Below are positions 12,901-31,600 of a DNA stretch of 64,000 nucleotides, piece by piece (position 1 is the first letter of the stretch; each line of letters starts with the position of its first letter). A program made the translations under genes and the position numbers. The stretch lies in NCBI GenBank assembly GCA_021613535.1, contig CP075497.1:2232001-2296000 (forward strand), given 5' to 3'. The notes below the pieces were generated by a model. The model worked only from the letters and a program-made list of their open reading frames with translations. It was not told the DNA's origin and searched no databases. Source of the DNA: Adineta vaga (lineage: Eukaryota > Rotifera).

Positions 12901-15900
12901 TTATGATCCTATCAATATTGATAAAGCAGCACATGGCGCGGAAATACAGGTTTGTTTTACTTATACATTCTCATCTCTTTTCGTTATCAAAATATTTTGA
13001 TCGAATCATCGATTCCTTTTCTTTTTTGTTTATATCAACGACATGACAACAAGTTTCAAATATCATTCTCGACAATTCCTTTTTTCTCTCGTTTTGTCAA
13101 ATCGGGAATAGTATTGCGTATGATTTTGTCGTGACAACAAATATATACACATATATTCTGTCACTAGGGGTAAAAGTAAGATGTTGAAAGAACAAGAGAA
13201 AAAAAACAAAATCTTCGATTGTGAAGGTGAAACCACATGAGAACAATGCTTCTTGTTCTTTTTTCCATTCACTTCTAATTAATTGTCACTTTATTCTTCG
13301 ATATTTAAAAAATAAAAAGGAAAGAAAAATCGTCGTTTCCTAGCAAAATTCTCCATGTCAATTTCAAACGATAAAAGGAAAGAAGAAGAAGAAAAAGGAG
13401 CAATTACATATACAAAAGAACTTCCATTTTTTCTTCTTTTTTTACGTCAAACATTTTTTTCACACTAGTCTCAATTGTGTTTGAATAATAAAAAAAAGCG
13501 AAGTGAAAAGAAATCGAATACTCCGAGGTAAAATGAAAGTCAAACTTCTACTAGTGATATCACTTATCAGATATTCATATACACATAAACCACTCAGTCA
13601 GCATGTTTTTCAGCGAAGATAGACGAACGCTCTTCCAACACGTAGGAATTCAGCTTAAGCTTTGTCCTTTTCATTTGCCTTTTTGACTTTGATTTGAATT
13701 TTTTAAGAAAATGGCTCGTCGACAAGATCGTAAAGTGATTAAAATCGAAGCCGGTTATGGTTCCGATCGGCAAACAATGATTATCAAACGTGATTATGAT
13801 TTACGTGTACGTGATGTTCAAGAAGATGCATCGAAAATATTTAAAATGCCTGTTGATCAAATCATACTCTACTGGAAGGTAAAGAAAATAACTTCAATAA
13901 TTGACGAAAACGAAAATGAGTCGATTTTTCTTTAGGGACGAAATATTTGTAATACACCGAATGAACTTTTAGAATCATTAGGAATTGAAAATAATCATCA
14001 AATGCGTGTTTGTAGAGAAGATGATCCCGCACAACAAAATCGACGACGAGAATTACTTTCAAATCAACCAAATAATTCTTTTAATCAACAACAACAACCT
14101 CCACCACAAATGCACAATCAATTTCAACAACAACAACAACAACAACAACAGCAATACAATGCTAGTCCACCGTAAGCTATTCACCTTTGAAAATGTTTTC
14201 TTTCTTTCCCAAATGACAAGCCAAAGGTGAAGAGCACTTTTATTCAATCAAAAAGACATTTTCAAATAGAAAATGTTAAAAATAACCATTTTTACATCTA
14301 ATTTTTATCTTTAACGCGTCGATTTTTTAGAGTTACTTATTATCAACAACCAATACAAACTCAAACAATCTCTCCACCTGCGGCTACAACATTTCTTCAT
14401 AATTTACAAATTGGTATTGGTGATCGAGTTGAAGGTCTTGTCATTGGTCGACCATATCCATCAACAATATATGATTTACAAATTGAATTACAACAACGTT
14501 TTAATATACCTATTCAAGAACAAAACCTTTCTTATAACGGTACATTATTAACACAATATCCACCTGATACATCATTGGATAGTATTGGAATTGTCAATAA
14601 TTCATTTATTTCACTCTGGGTTCGAAATTCATCTTCAAATAATCCACAACAACAACAAATATCAGGTTCATATTATGGCGATGGATCTCAGTCGGGATAT
14701 AATAATGGAAATCAGAATGATATGTCACCAAGGTAAGAAAAAATGAAAAAAAAAGTATCACAATTCATTTGAATATCTTATAGACGGATTGATAACAATA
14801 ATGTTAGTGATAATCAAGATGTTTTAAAAATCGAAATATTTCACGGTAGAAAAAACGAATTTGATTTTGTTTGATGAAATATGAATGTTTGTTTGTATTC
14901 AGGTTCTGATCGACATATTCTTATTCTACGCAGTACAAATAATTTACGTATTGCAGATTTAATGGAAGAATTACAACGAATTACAACAGTTCCTGTTCAA
15001 AATCAAAAACTCTTCTTCCGTGGTCAAGAATTACAAAATGTCAAAGATCGTACATTACGTGAAGCTGGAATTGATAACAATGCTCAAGTTCGATTAATTG
15101 GTGATCCATCACGAGCACGATATGAACCAATGATAACTAACAATCGACCGAATTAATCTCGCCTGAGAGACCACATACAAAGACAAACCTATATATACAT
15201 CATATTTTCTTCTTTTTTTTTCTTGTTATTCAATCCTTTCTACACCTTGACTAAAAACGAAACAATTTTGTAAATAAAAAGCAAATAAATCATAAGGCGC
15301 CATGATCTTTCATTGATTAGTCAATGATGTCTTCTTTCAATAACAATTCAACATCGGTCTATTATATTAAATTACAAATTCAATATGGTTCGGATCTCTA
15401 TGAACTTTTACTATCGAATAAAGAAAAGAAGATTTCAATCGAACAAGTTCTAGATGAAATCGAAAAACGAACAAAAGTACCGAAATGTTATCAAATTTTG
15501 ATGTATAAAGGACAACGTTTAGATCAAAAACTAAAAGCAAATCTTGATGGACTTTATATATTTAATAACAGTAAATTAATTTTATTACGAACACCAAAAC
15601 AAATCTCTGATGAACAACAATGTCAAAAGAAAGTTAGTTATTCATCGATCCAATCACCGCAGAATATAAACGAAGAAGACAAATGTAACGACAAGAATTT
15701 CGTAGAAATACCTTCGCATCCAATGAATTTTATCCCGGAAGCAGATAAAATTTATGAGTAAGAGATTTTACACACACACATCAATCAAAGAAATTCTTAA
15801 CCTATTTGTTTCTTTCAAGATATTATACAGTTCCATATCGAACTGATCCAACAACTCTCTTACAAAATATGTCATTGTTATCAACATCGAATAATCATCA

Positions 15901-17687
15901 ATCATAAATTATTTACCTGTTCTTTTTCGTAATACCGATGAACGAGGTTTTTGATTATTGCGCATATAATTCCATAAATATTCCACTGAAATAAATAATT
16001 AAACTCGTAAATTTCTTCTAAACAAAACTTAAACAAAGATACCTTCGTTGATTGTTTGAACACAATCATTACATGCTCGATCTTCTTTACTGTCATCATG
16101 TATTAATTTGATTTTTTGCCAACAACACGTCGAACAGAACACTTTTCCGCAAGCACGACAATGATGACGACGACGAGTGATTGAAAATTTATTTGCACAT
16201 TTCATACAAGCAGGAGCGAGATCATCGCTTACCCATTCCGGTGCAACAGAACCCAATCGTTTCTGTTCTTCAGTTAATTTTGCCCATGCTTGTTCGACAC
16301 GAATCAATTCTTCGTTTACAGGTGTTGTTACAGCTGCTGCTGCTGCTTCTGTTGCTTCTGATGCAGTTTGAGAAGAAGATTCAACAGGAGGAGGTGATGG
16401 TTGTCGTTCTGTAGTAGTCGTATGAAGAGAATCAGATGAATTCTCATCCGGATTATTGTCGACGATGTTATTTCATTTGTTTGTTGTGAATTGACAATAT
16501 CTTTTAATAAATTATCGACTCGATCGATTTCTGCAGGAGTTAATTGATGAATATCAGTATCGGATACATCAATACTAGCAAGCATTTCATCGAGAAAACG
16601 AAAGTCTTCATTATTATTTGTTGAAACTGATGTTGTTGGAAACGTTTCTCGTTGTTCGATATCAACTAAATCGACTTCTTTCTCGTCAAGTAAACTTTCA
16701 TCCAATAATTCTTCATCAGGTTTATCAAAAATTTCCGATAAAATATTCTTTACAAGATCAAAATCACGAATTGGTGTTGTACTGGTTGTTAATTCTACTG
16801 GAGGATTAAGTGATGATTGAATTAAATCCTCGGTTTTTATCTCTTCCGTTATTGGCATTTCCGTTGTTTCTTCTACTTCATCATCTTCACATGGAGTAAA
16901 GAGAAGTTCCGATGATGTTTGAAGTGGTTCAAGATCAATACCAGATGGATTAGGAGCGATATAATCCTACAGGGAAATACAAAGATTTTCTTTGATTTTA
17001 TTTAATTTTCTTATTTACTTCAAGATCCGATACAGTTGCAGCATTAACAATACTATCAACACTATGTAAAACTGTTTGTGTAGAAGTTTCTTGTGGAATA
17101 AGATCAGGTTCATTTTTATCTTCTATTCGATTATTTGATGTTGGTTCTGATTGAATTTCTCCGTCATTAAAAGTCGATAATGAAAGAATTTCTTCTTGAT
17201 TACCATTAAGTAATGAAGACTGTTCATGAGTATGTTGTAAAATTTCTTCTCGTACTTCAAGTTCGAGTTGTTCGACAGCTAATGGTAAGGATGTTGATGG
17301 GATTTCTTCTTGTTGATTGACAATATCCGGTAGCATAGGTGGAGATATGATTCGTGGATCAATAACAATCGATGATGCATATAATTCTTGAAGATCTTGT
17401 TTAAAACGTTCGAGTTTATTCTCGTCCTGTCCATTGAATTGATTTTCTGTATTGCTATATGGATCCAAATCGAGTAAAAGTAATTCATCAACTGATTTAC
17501 TCGATGGAGGTGTAGGAGACGATATTGGTAGAGATATTTCGTTTATTTGATTGACATGGTTTTCTTCAAGATCCGATTGATTGACTAAAATATCAGTAAC
17601 GAAACAAATATAAGGACGTTTGAATATTAAACAAATCCTACGCTTCTTTTCTAATTGATCAAGAACAGCATCAATATCGAAATCCAT
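9938..17687 (-). CDS. ZFYVE9/ZFYVE16: SARA/endofin-type FYVE-domain protein
   Basis: Early exons are 17687-17642, 17584-17019, 16966-16043 and 15985-15917; after one 3.7 kb intron come 12251-12033, 11974-11927 and further exons to a stop at 9938. A long acidic, low-complexity N-terminus precedes a FYVE zinc finger at about 16250-16050: WVSDDLAPACMKC, RRRHHCRACGKVFC, RACNDC. KKSVTFDDGVKPG follows the finger, then the conserved C-terminal domain: RCWIFFTRG, PYLFGILIDRLE, GYPWPLFS, RWTDLYFIE, KLGLRVTIDREN and a last exon with AGSNGEQL and LILELVFYLLD. The family binds PI3P on early endosomes and scaffolds TGF-beta/BMP receptor-Smad signalling. Phase 1 matches on both sides of the large intron. 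A one-base frame change near 16470 sits upstream of the FYVE domain. Confidence 0.85.
12252..12685. other. Assembly gap and flanking intron sequence
   Basis: 23 undetermined bases lie at 12564-12586. The flanking DNA reads as non-coding and is part of the large SARA intron. Because a gap sits here, the join between the right-hand part (FYVE exons and ubiquitin-like genes) and the left-hand part (SARA C-terminal exons) depends on scaffolding, although splice phase agrees. Confidence 0.7.
12686..15156 (+). CDS. Triple ubiquitin-like-domain protein with polyQ linker
   Basis: The core is five exons: 13711-13878, 13936-14171, 14331-14732, 14784-14845 and 14903-15156, all with matching phases and short introns. 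Three ubiquitin-like folds can be traced. The first is around VIKIEAGYGSDRQTMIIKR; the second around NLQIGIGDRVEGLVIG with FNIPIQEQNLSYNG; the third is VLKIEIFHGSDRHILILRS with VPVQNQKLFFRGQEL. A Gln-rich linker (CAA repeat, about 14122-14152) follows the first. An upstream open stretch, 12686-12949 (MGTTYDYTYDYNV to GAEIQ), ends at a GT donor in phase 0. It could be the true first exon spliced to 13708, or a separate partial gene. None of the domains ends in the Gly-Gly needed for conjugation, so it is likely a non-conjugated adaptor. Confidence 0.65.
12950..13707 (+). other. Probable long first intron or upstream region of the triple-UBL gene
   Basis: 760 nt with no coding signal. It begins GTTTGT after a clean in-frame CAG, and a TTTTTTAAG acceptor lies immediately before AAATGGCTCG of the core coding region. 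If not an intron, it holds the promoter and 5' UTR of the gene starting at 13711. Confidence 0.35.
15324..15907 (+). CDS. Single ubiquitin-like-domain protein (BAG1-like UBL)
   Basis: Two exons, 15324-15757 and 15820-15907, with a 62-nt intron. The N-terminal half is a ubiquitin-like fold: KLQIQYGSDLYELLL, then TKVPKCYQILMYKGQRL, then FNNSKLILLRT. This spacing resembles BAG1-type UBLs more than ubiquitin itself. The tail (about 100 residues) is polar with no BAG domain and no terminal Gly-Gly. The gene starts 168 bp after the triple-UBL gene on the same strand, with related domains, so the pair probably arose by tandem duplication. Its stop codon lies 10 bp from the donor site of the opposite-strand SARA exon. 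Confidence 0.65.
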
Positions 17688-19611
17688 CTCACCAAAGAGA
17701 TGAAAAAATCTAAAAGACTAGAAAAAATTCGATTTAAATAAGGTAAAAAAAACATGAATATTAAACGTGAGAAGTGCTGAATACTAGTAACAAAAAAAAG
17801 AACGTAGATAAGTAAATGCCAATGACAGACAAAAACACTAAGCTGAATGAATGAGTCATATCTGTATTTTTATCAACTGTAAACTTTATTTTCATTAAAG
17901 AATGAGAATTTTCTACCAATGAATCAAAATTGATTTTCGTACATTTTATCACGGTATATTCCACTCAAATCGATCGAGAATGATAATAATTCAAAGTTCG
18001 CTTCTATTCTAATCGGTTAATCTTATCAACCAATAAGATATTTCAACCAAAAGAAATTTTATTTTCCTATCAAAATAACTATATTTACTAATCAAGTAAA
18101 TTACTATCATCATTTTGTATTTTACAGATAAATCTAAACAATCATTTGAAATTAATCTCGAGATAATTTACCTAAATGAAAGTTAATAGATACATTAGTG
18201 TACACGAGGAAAGTCATTTTAATCTGAAAAAGTGTTTCTCTTTTCTTCTCTTAAGTTGATTATCTAAAATAATACTTTCCATATGAAAGTAAGTAAGTTC
18301 AAAGTCGCAATAAGCGACATATTCATGGGAAATTGTTATTTTTTCGTTACGAATAGAATTCATATGAAATTGAATTTATGAATCATTTTAGATAAAAAAT
18401 CTTTGGTTTTGATTCATTTTTTAGTCATAAATCAATAAAGTGGTTTTGAACTTCAATTCTAATTGGTTAACTTTTCTCACCAATCATCGGTTGAAATGGT
18501 CAAGTTCTTTTTCCTTTATTGTGCGTATATTTATATATATATAACGTTACACATACATTGTCTACTGATTCATTCCTTCATCAATGAAGTAAAACAGATA
18601 ATGATGCTCACACGTCATTCTATCTGTGTATAGATATTTTATATATATTATCGATTGAGTAAACTCATAACACGTTTCTATTTCCTTACGTAAATAACAA
18701 TTAATCTCTTCTCTTTCCTCGTATAGAACAGTTGCTCTCAACAAAAATGCTTTCACCATCCGATAAATGTCATTCATTTGTAATACAAATCGACGTAATT
18801 ATCTAATTGATATTTCATCTGCATTCGTTTTTTCTTAATTGTCATATTTACTCTCTATCTAATCACAGAAAAAAAAGAGAACACAGTTGCTTAGCAGCAA
18901 GTTTTGATATTGTTCTCTGGAGAGTAACAACTAACAATATGAATCCATAGAAAAGCAATACACTTCTTCTTCATCTTCTCTCTTTAGTACAATTTAGACG
19001 ATTACATCTTATTTTTTTATATTTTATTTCGTCCATTTATTGCCGGCATTTCTTCTGCTTTCCTCTTTTTTATTCTTTCGCTTTCTCCTTCTCCTTCTCT
19101 TTCTCTCTCCCGTTCAATTTGATGTGCACGTTTGCCCTTCATCAAAGCTCCCTCCCCCACTTGATTATTGCATTAGTTAACATTTTGAGGACGGAATATG
19201 AGTGTGAACGAAGTATAATACATCGACAGAGGAAGAAAAAAAAACTGATCTTATGTAATCCGTTTTTTATTCGTAAATTGTCTAATGTGCATATACATCT
19301 GTTCAAAGTACATCTCATCTTTTCTTCTGCTCCATCGGACGCTTGAAACTTCAATACTGATTATTCTTAGTATATAGAAACAAATCTATATACAATGTTC
19401 ATTTTTCAAAAAAAAGGTTTCACATTAACAGACGATGAGAAGTTTGTCAGCATGTACTGATTTGTGTGAATGTAGTAAACACATCCAGACAGATCATTTA
19501 CATAAATGTTAGAGACAAAAAAAATGGATAAATTCTACTTTTTTCTTTTCATTCTAGAAGATTAATTGTTCAGTATTAGAACGACGACGACGAACGCCAT
19601 TGTAGACAAAA
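17688..19611. promoter_or_regulatory. Divergent intergenic region with paired CCAAT inverted elements
   Basis: About 1.9 kb without a supported gene, lying upstream of both SARA (minus) and the small secreted-protein gene (plus). Two 23-bp elements, 18012-18034 and 18462-18484, each have ATYGGT on the left and ACCAAT on the right with equal spacing, embedded in about 45 bp of similar sequence. Pyrimidine tracts occur around 19075-19110. CCAAT is the known NF-Y binding core; promoter use here is inference. Confidence 0.4.
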
Positions 19612-20591
19612 ATGGCATCATCGTTGCTACTACTTTTATTCCATGGTAAGTCGAGATTATTATTCTTTTCATTGTATGAAAGTAGACAATAACATGAGAA
19701 TCTCTTAACTTGGGATTAATCATTCGATTGTTGTATCAAATTCTCAAAAGAAAAGCCTAATGATAAACACATTTAATACGTAGTTAGAATATTTAAGAAG
19801 AAAAACACAACGGAAGAGTCACGTAGAGCGAGGGAATAGAAAGAATCTGAGTTATATCATCGAAAATATTTGCATTTTATTCAACATATCTTAATGAAAT
19901 GAACGTGTGATTATTTAATGATGATTTCTTTTCGATTAAGTAAGTAAATCGATGAAAATTTTCTTTTTATTTTCTTTATTTAGTATTCTGTTTTCTTCAT
20001 GTGGTGATATTAGTAAAAAGCGATTCTTCGAATCGAATGATTAATGAACGTCCAACTGTTGAATTGTCCGTTTTTCCCAATGCTGGAATTTCCACCGAAA
20101 ATATTCAAGTTCGATGTCAAATTATTCAACCAATCTCAAAATCTCCATTAGCATCATCAAAATTTGATAATGTTTATCTATCTGTTAAAACAGATAATGT
20201 CAAACCATCTGGAATTTTCTTAATGTTCGATGATAGTAGTGATGGTTGTCGAATTAATCGAGAAAATGTTCGAGTTGATGTTTGTAATGCCTCACTTCTA
20301 CTTGTTCATATTAATCATACAATACTAAATGAAACACTTCAAAAAATAGATTATTCATGCTCGAAAGGAAACACTTATGCTTATAGTTCATATCGAATAA
20401 TAAGTAAATATTGATCTTTTGTATAATGAAGGAGATTGAAAAAATAAAATCTTTTTTCGATTTTAGAAGATCAATCAGCACGTTATTATGATCCAACATA
20501 TAATTCTTCAACATCTATTTCTTCTTCCATCGTATTCTTTATTTGTTTTTTTATACAAATTTCACGAATAACAACGATGTTCTATCATTGA
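19612..20591 (+). CDS. Small secreted or membrane-anchored protein, unknown function
   Basis: Three exons, 19612-19645, 19984-20403 and 20467-20591, in consistent phase. The N-terminus MASSLLLLLF plus VFCFLHVVILVKS is a signal peptide split by an intron of 338 nt, long for this region. The mature part (about 120 residues) looks like a beta-rich ectodomain (PTVELSVFPNAGISTENIQV, VYLSVKTDN, GIFLMFDDSSDGC) with Cys residues and N-glycosylation sites. The C-terminus is hydrophobic (SSSIVFFICFFIQI) and ends MFYH, suiting a GPI signal or one membrane anchor. It loosely recalls zona-pellucida-type segments, but no family is assigned. Confidence 0.55.
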
Positions 20592-21328
20592 TAATCTCTC
20601 TATGTGTGATAAAGATCATCCGCTCGTTATTTTATGCATGAAAATCTTCACATGATAACACACAGATATTTTTCATTTCTCTGTCTCTCTTGTTTTTTTT
20701 CTTCTGTTTATCTTTATTTCTACTTTTATATATTATCGTGTTTAGAAAGATATATATGTATTGAACATGGTTCATTCCAGAATCTCTAATAGAATCAAAG
20801 AAGAAAGATAAAATAACATCTGATTGTTTTTTGTGCACTTTTCTTTTTCTTATACAACTGATAGTTGAGAATGCAGATAAACTATTAAGCATATCTATTT
20901 CTTTGTTTTCTCTCTCTCTCTTCTTCCGGTACTTATCACTTTTTTTTTGCTTCCTTATATATGTGAATGATTGCTTCTTTGTTTGTTTCAAATACATCAT
21001 CATCATCAGTAGCAGCAGCATCTTTAATAGATAGATAAACAAAAACCCTTTTCCCTCTTTTAGATAACAATGAAATTCTCAAAACATATTTCCATGTTCT
21101 GACATCTCATTTCTCTAGATTCTTCATATGTACAAAGCATAAGTCCTAATTCACTTTGTAACGAATAAAATTCTTCAAATTATTGTTCCAAAGAATATTG
21201 AATAACATAAATCGATTGATAAACATTCTTGAATTTATTGCTTCTTAGATTTTTTTAGATCTGTGATATATTGTTAAATCGCATTTTCCTGCGCTTGTGC
21301 GCATTGAAATGGAAGATTTTGTACAACG
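20592..21328. other. Intergenic spacer
   Basis: No gene recognised. Pyrimidine-rich and homopolymer tracts produce short spurious reading frames on both strands. The region just before 21329 should hold the promoter of the neurobeachin-like gene. Confidence 0.4.
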
Positions 21329-29856
<8,528 letters not shown>

Positions 29857-30211
29857 AAGAAAACGATTATTTTATCATTTCAGTCAGATTTTATACGATC
29901 TTCTTCGATTTTTCTGAAACTTTCTTTCGAATCTCATGTCTGTGGATTTTCTCTCTTCATCATTTCCATTTATTCCGACTCACTTGTTGATCTATTTATT
30001 GTTTTGTGATCTTTCATTTCATGTCCGGTCTATTGAGTGCATTCTTCTCAAGCTTCTTCGCACGCTATGATGTTCAATATGCACATTAGTCGAAAATTTT
30101 GTGAATTGTGAAAAAAAAAGAAACTAATTTTATTTTAATTATCAATCAATAAAATAAACAGTGATATAAAAATGTATTTAATCTTGAAAATTCTTTCTTT
30201 CTTTCTTTCTT
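29857..30211. other. Convergent 3' region
   Basis: No gene. This is the shared 3' region of the plus-strand BEACH gene and the minus-strand transporter. AATAAA-type signals occur on the plus strand around 30150, and a CTTT repeat lies at about 30191-30212. Confidence 0.4.
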
Positions 30212-31600
30212 CTAAAGTTGTGTACTTTCAATATCAAGATTTGTTCTATTGAATTCATCATCGATATCAGAAATTACTACTTGTCTATGACGTCGATCGA
30301 ATCGAAGTATCATAAGAATAATAGATGTTAAACTCATTGATATTGAAAGAAGAAGAATACCAAGAAAAAATGAACCGGTATGATCTTTTAAAATACCTAG
30401 AAGTGATGGACCAACTGCACCACCAAGATTTCCAATGGAATTAATAAAACCAATCGAACCAGCTGCTGCTGCTTCACTTAGAAATAAACTTGGTAATGAC
30501 CAAAATGCTGGTAAATAAGCTTTTGTTCCAATCGATGTTAACGTAAATAGAATAATTATTGTAGTTAATGGTTGCTTTTGAATTAATGTTAAACCAAGAC
30601 CAATCGCTCCGATTAGAATAGGTATAGCTGCATGAAAACGTCGTTCTTTCGTTCGATCTGAACTAAATCCAACAATTAACATTCCAAAAAGAGAGCCACA
30701 CGGTGGTATCATTAATAACCATGTAAGAATCGAATCATTTAATCCATACCATTGACGAAGAATAGTTGGAAGGAAAAGTTCTACACCATAATTTCCCGTA
30801 ACAATAAAGAAATAGGCAGCAGCTAGAAGAAGAACTTTTATATTACGTAAAGCTTGAAATATTGTCATATGTCCATCCGCCGCTTGTCGTCGTTCTAATT
30901 CTAATAATAATTCATTTTCTAAAGCTTGCCGTTCATCATAACTTAACCAATTAGCATCTTTAGGTCGATCGGTTAAAAACAAAAGAACAAGAATACCAAG
31001 AATAATGGATGGTAAACCCCAGAAAATGTACATCCATTGCCAACCTTTCAGATTAAATAATGTTCGATAATGAATCATATTTTCGGTTGTACCCATACGA
31101 AGAATATAATAGGAAATTTTTGGACTAATTAATTGAGCGATTGGAGTAGCAATAAGAAATAAAGAAAGTGCTCGTGCTCTTGCTTTGCCTGGAAACCAGT
31201 GTGTTAAATAAACAATAACTCCAGGAAAGAAACCAGCTTCAGCAAGACCTAATGCAAATCGAAGTAAATAAAAATGCCATGGTTGTTTGACAATTGCTGT
31301 AAGTGATGCTAAAATACCCCATGTAATCATTATTCGACATATCCATTTTCGTGCACTCCATTTTTCTACAAGTAATGTTCCAGGAATCTCTAATAGTAAA
31401 TAACCAATGAAGAAAGCTACTTGTCCATATGCAAATATCGATTCTGTGTAAAGACGAAATGAAGGTAAATCATCAATCATTTTAAGTTTAGCTAATGAAA
31501 CATTATTTCGATCAACATACGCGACAATATACGAAAGAAATAAAAGTGGTAATAAACGCCAATATGCTTTTAAAATAGCACGATTTAGTAAAGACACCAT
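30212..31600 (-). CDS. MFS anion:cation symporter-type transporter, intronless, bacterial-like
   Basis: A single uninterrupted 462-codon frame predicts 12 membrane segments. Signatures of the major facilitator anion:cation symporter family are clear: FLSYIVAYVDRNNVSLAK in helix 1, LRFALGLAEAGFFPGVIVYL in helices 3-4, HWFPGKARARALSLFL in the loop, GWQWMYIFWGLPSIILG, FLTDRPKDANWLSYDER in the central loop and GFSSDRTKERR between helices 8 and 9. Known members import organic anions such as tartrate, phthalate, allantoate or nicotinate with protons, mainly in bacteria and fungi. Length, start and central loop fit bacterial members. Complete lack of introns, among neighbours with many, supports horizontal acquisition. 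The substrate cannot be read from sequence. Confidence 0.85.
   Translation of the reverse strand: MVSLLNRAILKAYWRLLPLLFLSYIVAYVDRNNVSLAKLKMIDDLPSFRLYTESIFAYGQVAFFIGYLLLEIPGTLLVEKWSARKWICRIMITWGILASLTAIVKQPWHFYLLRFALGLAEAGFFPGVIVYLTHWFPGKARARALSLFLIATPIAQLISPKISYYILRMGTTENMIHYRTLFNLKGWQWMYIFWGLPSIILGILVLLFLTDRPKDANWLSYDERQALENELLLELERRQAADGHMTIFQALRNIKVLLLAAAYFFIVTGNYGVELFLPTILRQWYGLNDSILTWLLMIPPCGSLFGMLIVGFSSDRTKERRFHAAIPILIGAIGLGLTLIQKQPLTTIIILFTLTSIGTKAYLPAFWSLPSLFLSEAAAAGSIGFINSIGNLGGAVGPSLLGILKDHTGSFFLGILLLSISMSLTSIILMILRFDRRHRQVVISDIDDEFNRTNLDIESTQL

Noticed and set aside
20632-21042. Minus-strand Lys/Arg-rich frame of 136 codons
   Set aside because: Arises from pyrimidine-rich low-complexity DNA; no domain, splice context or plausible start region.
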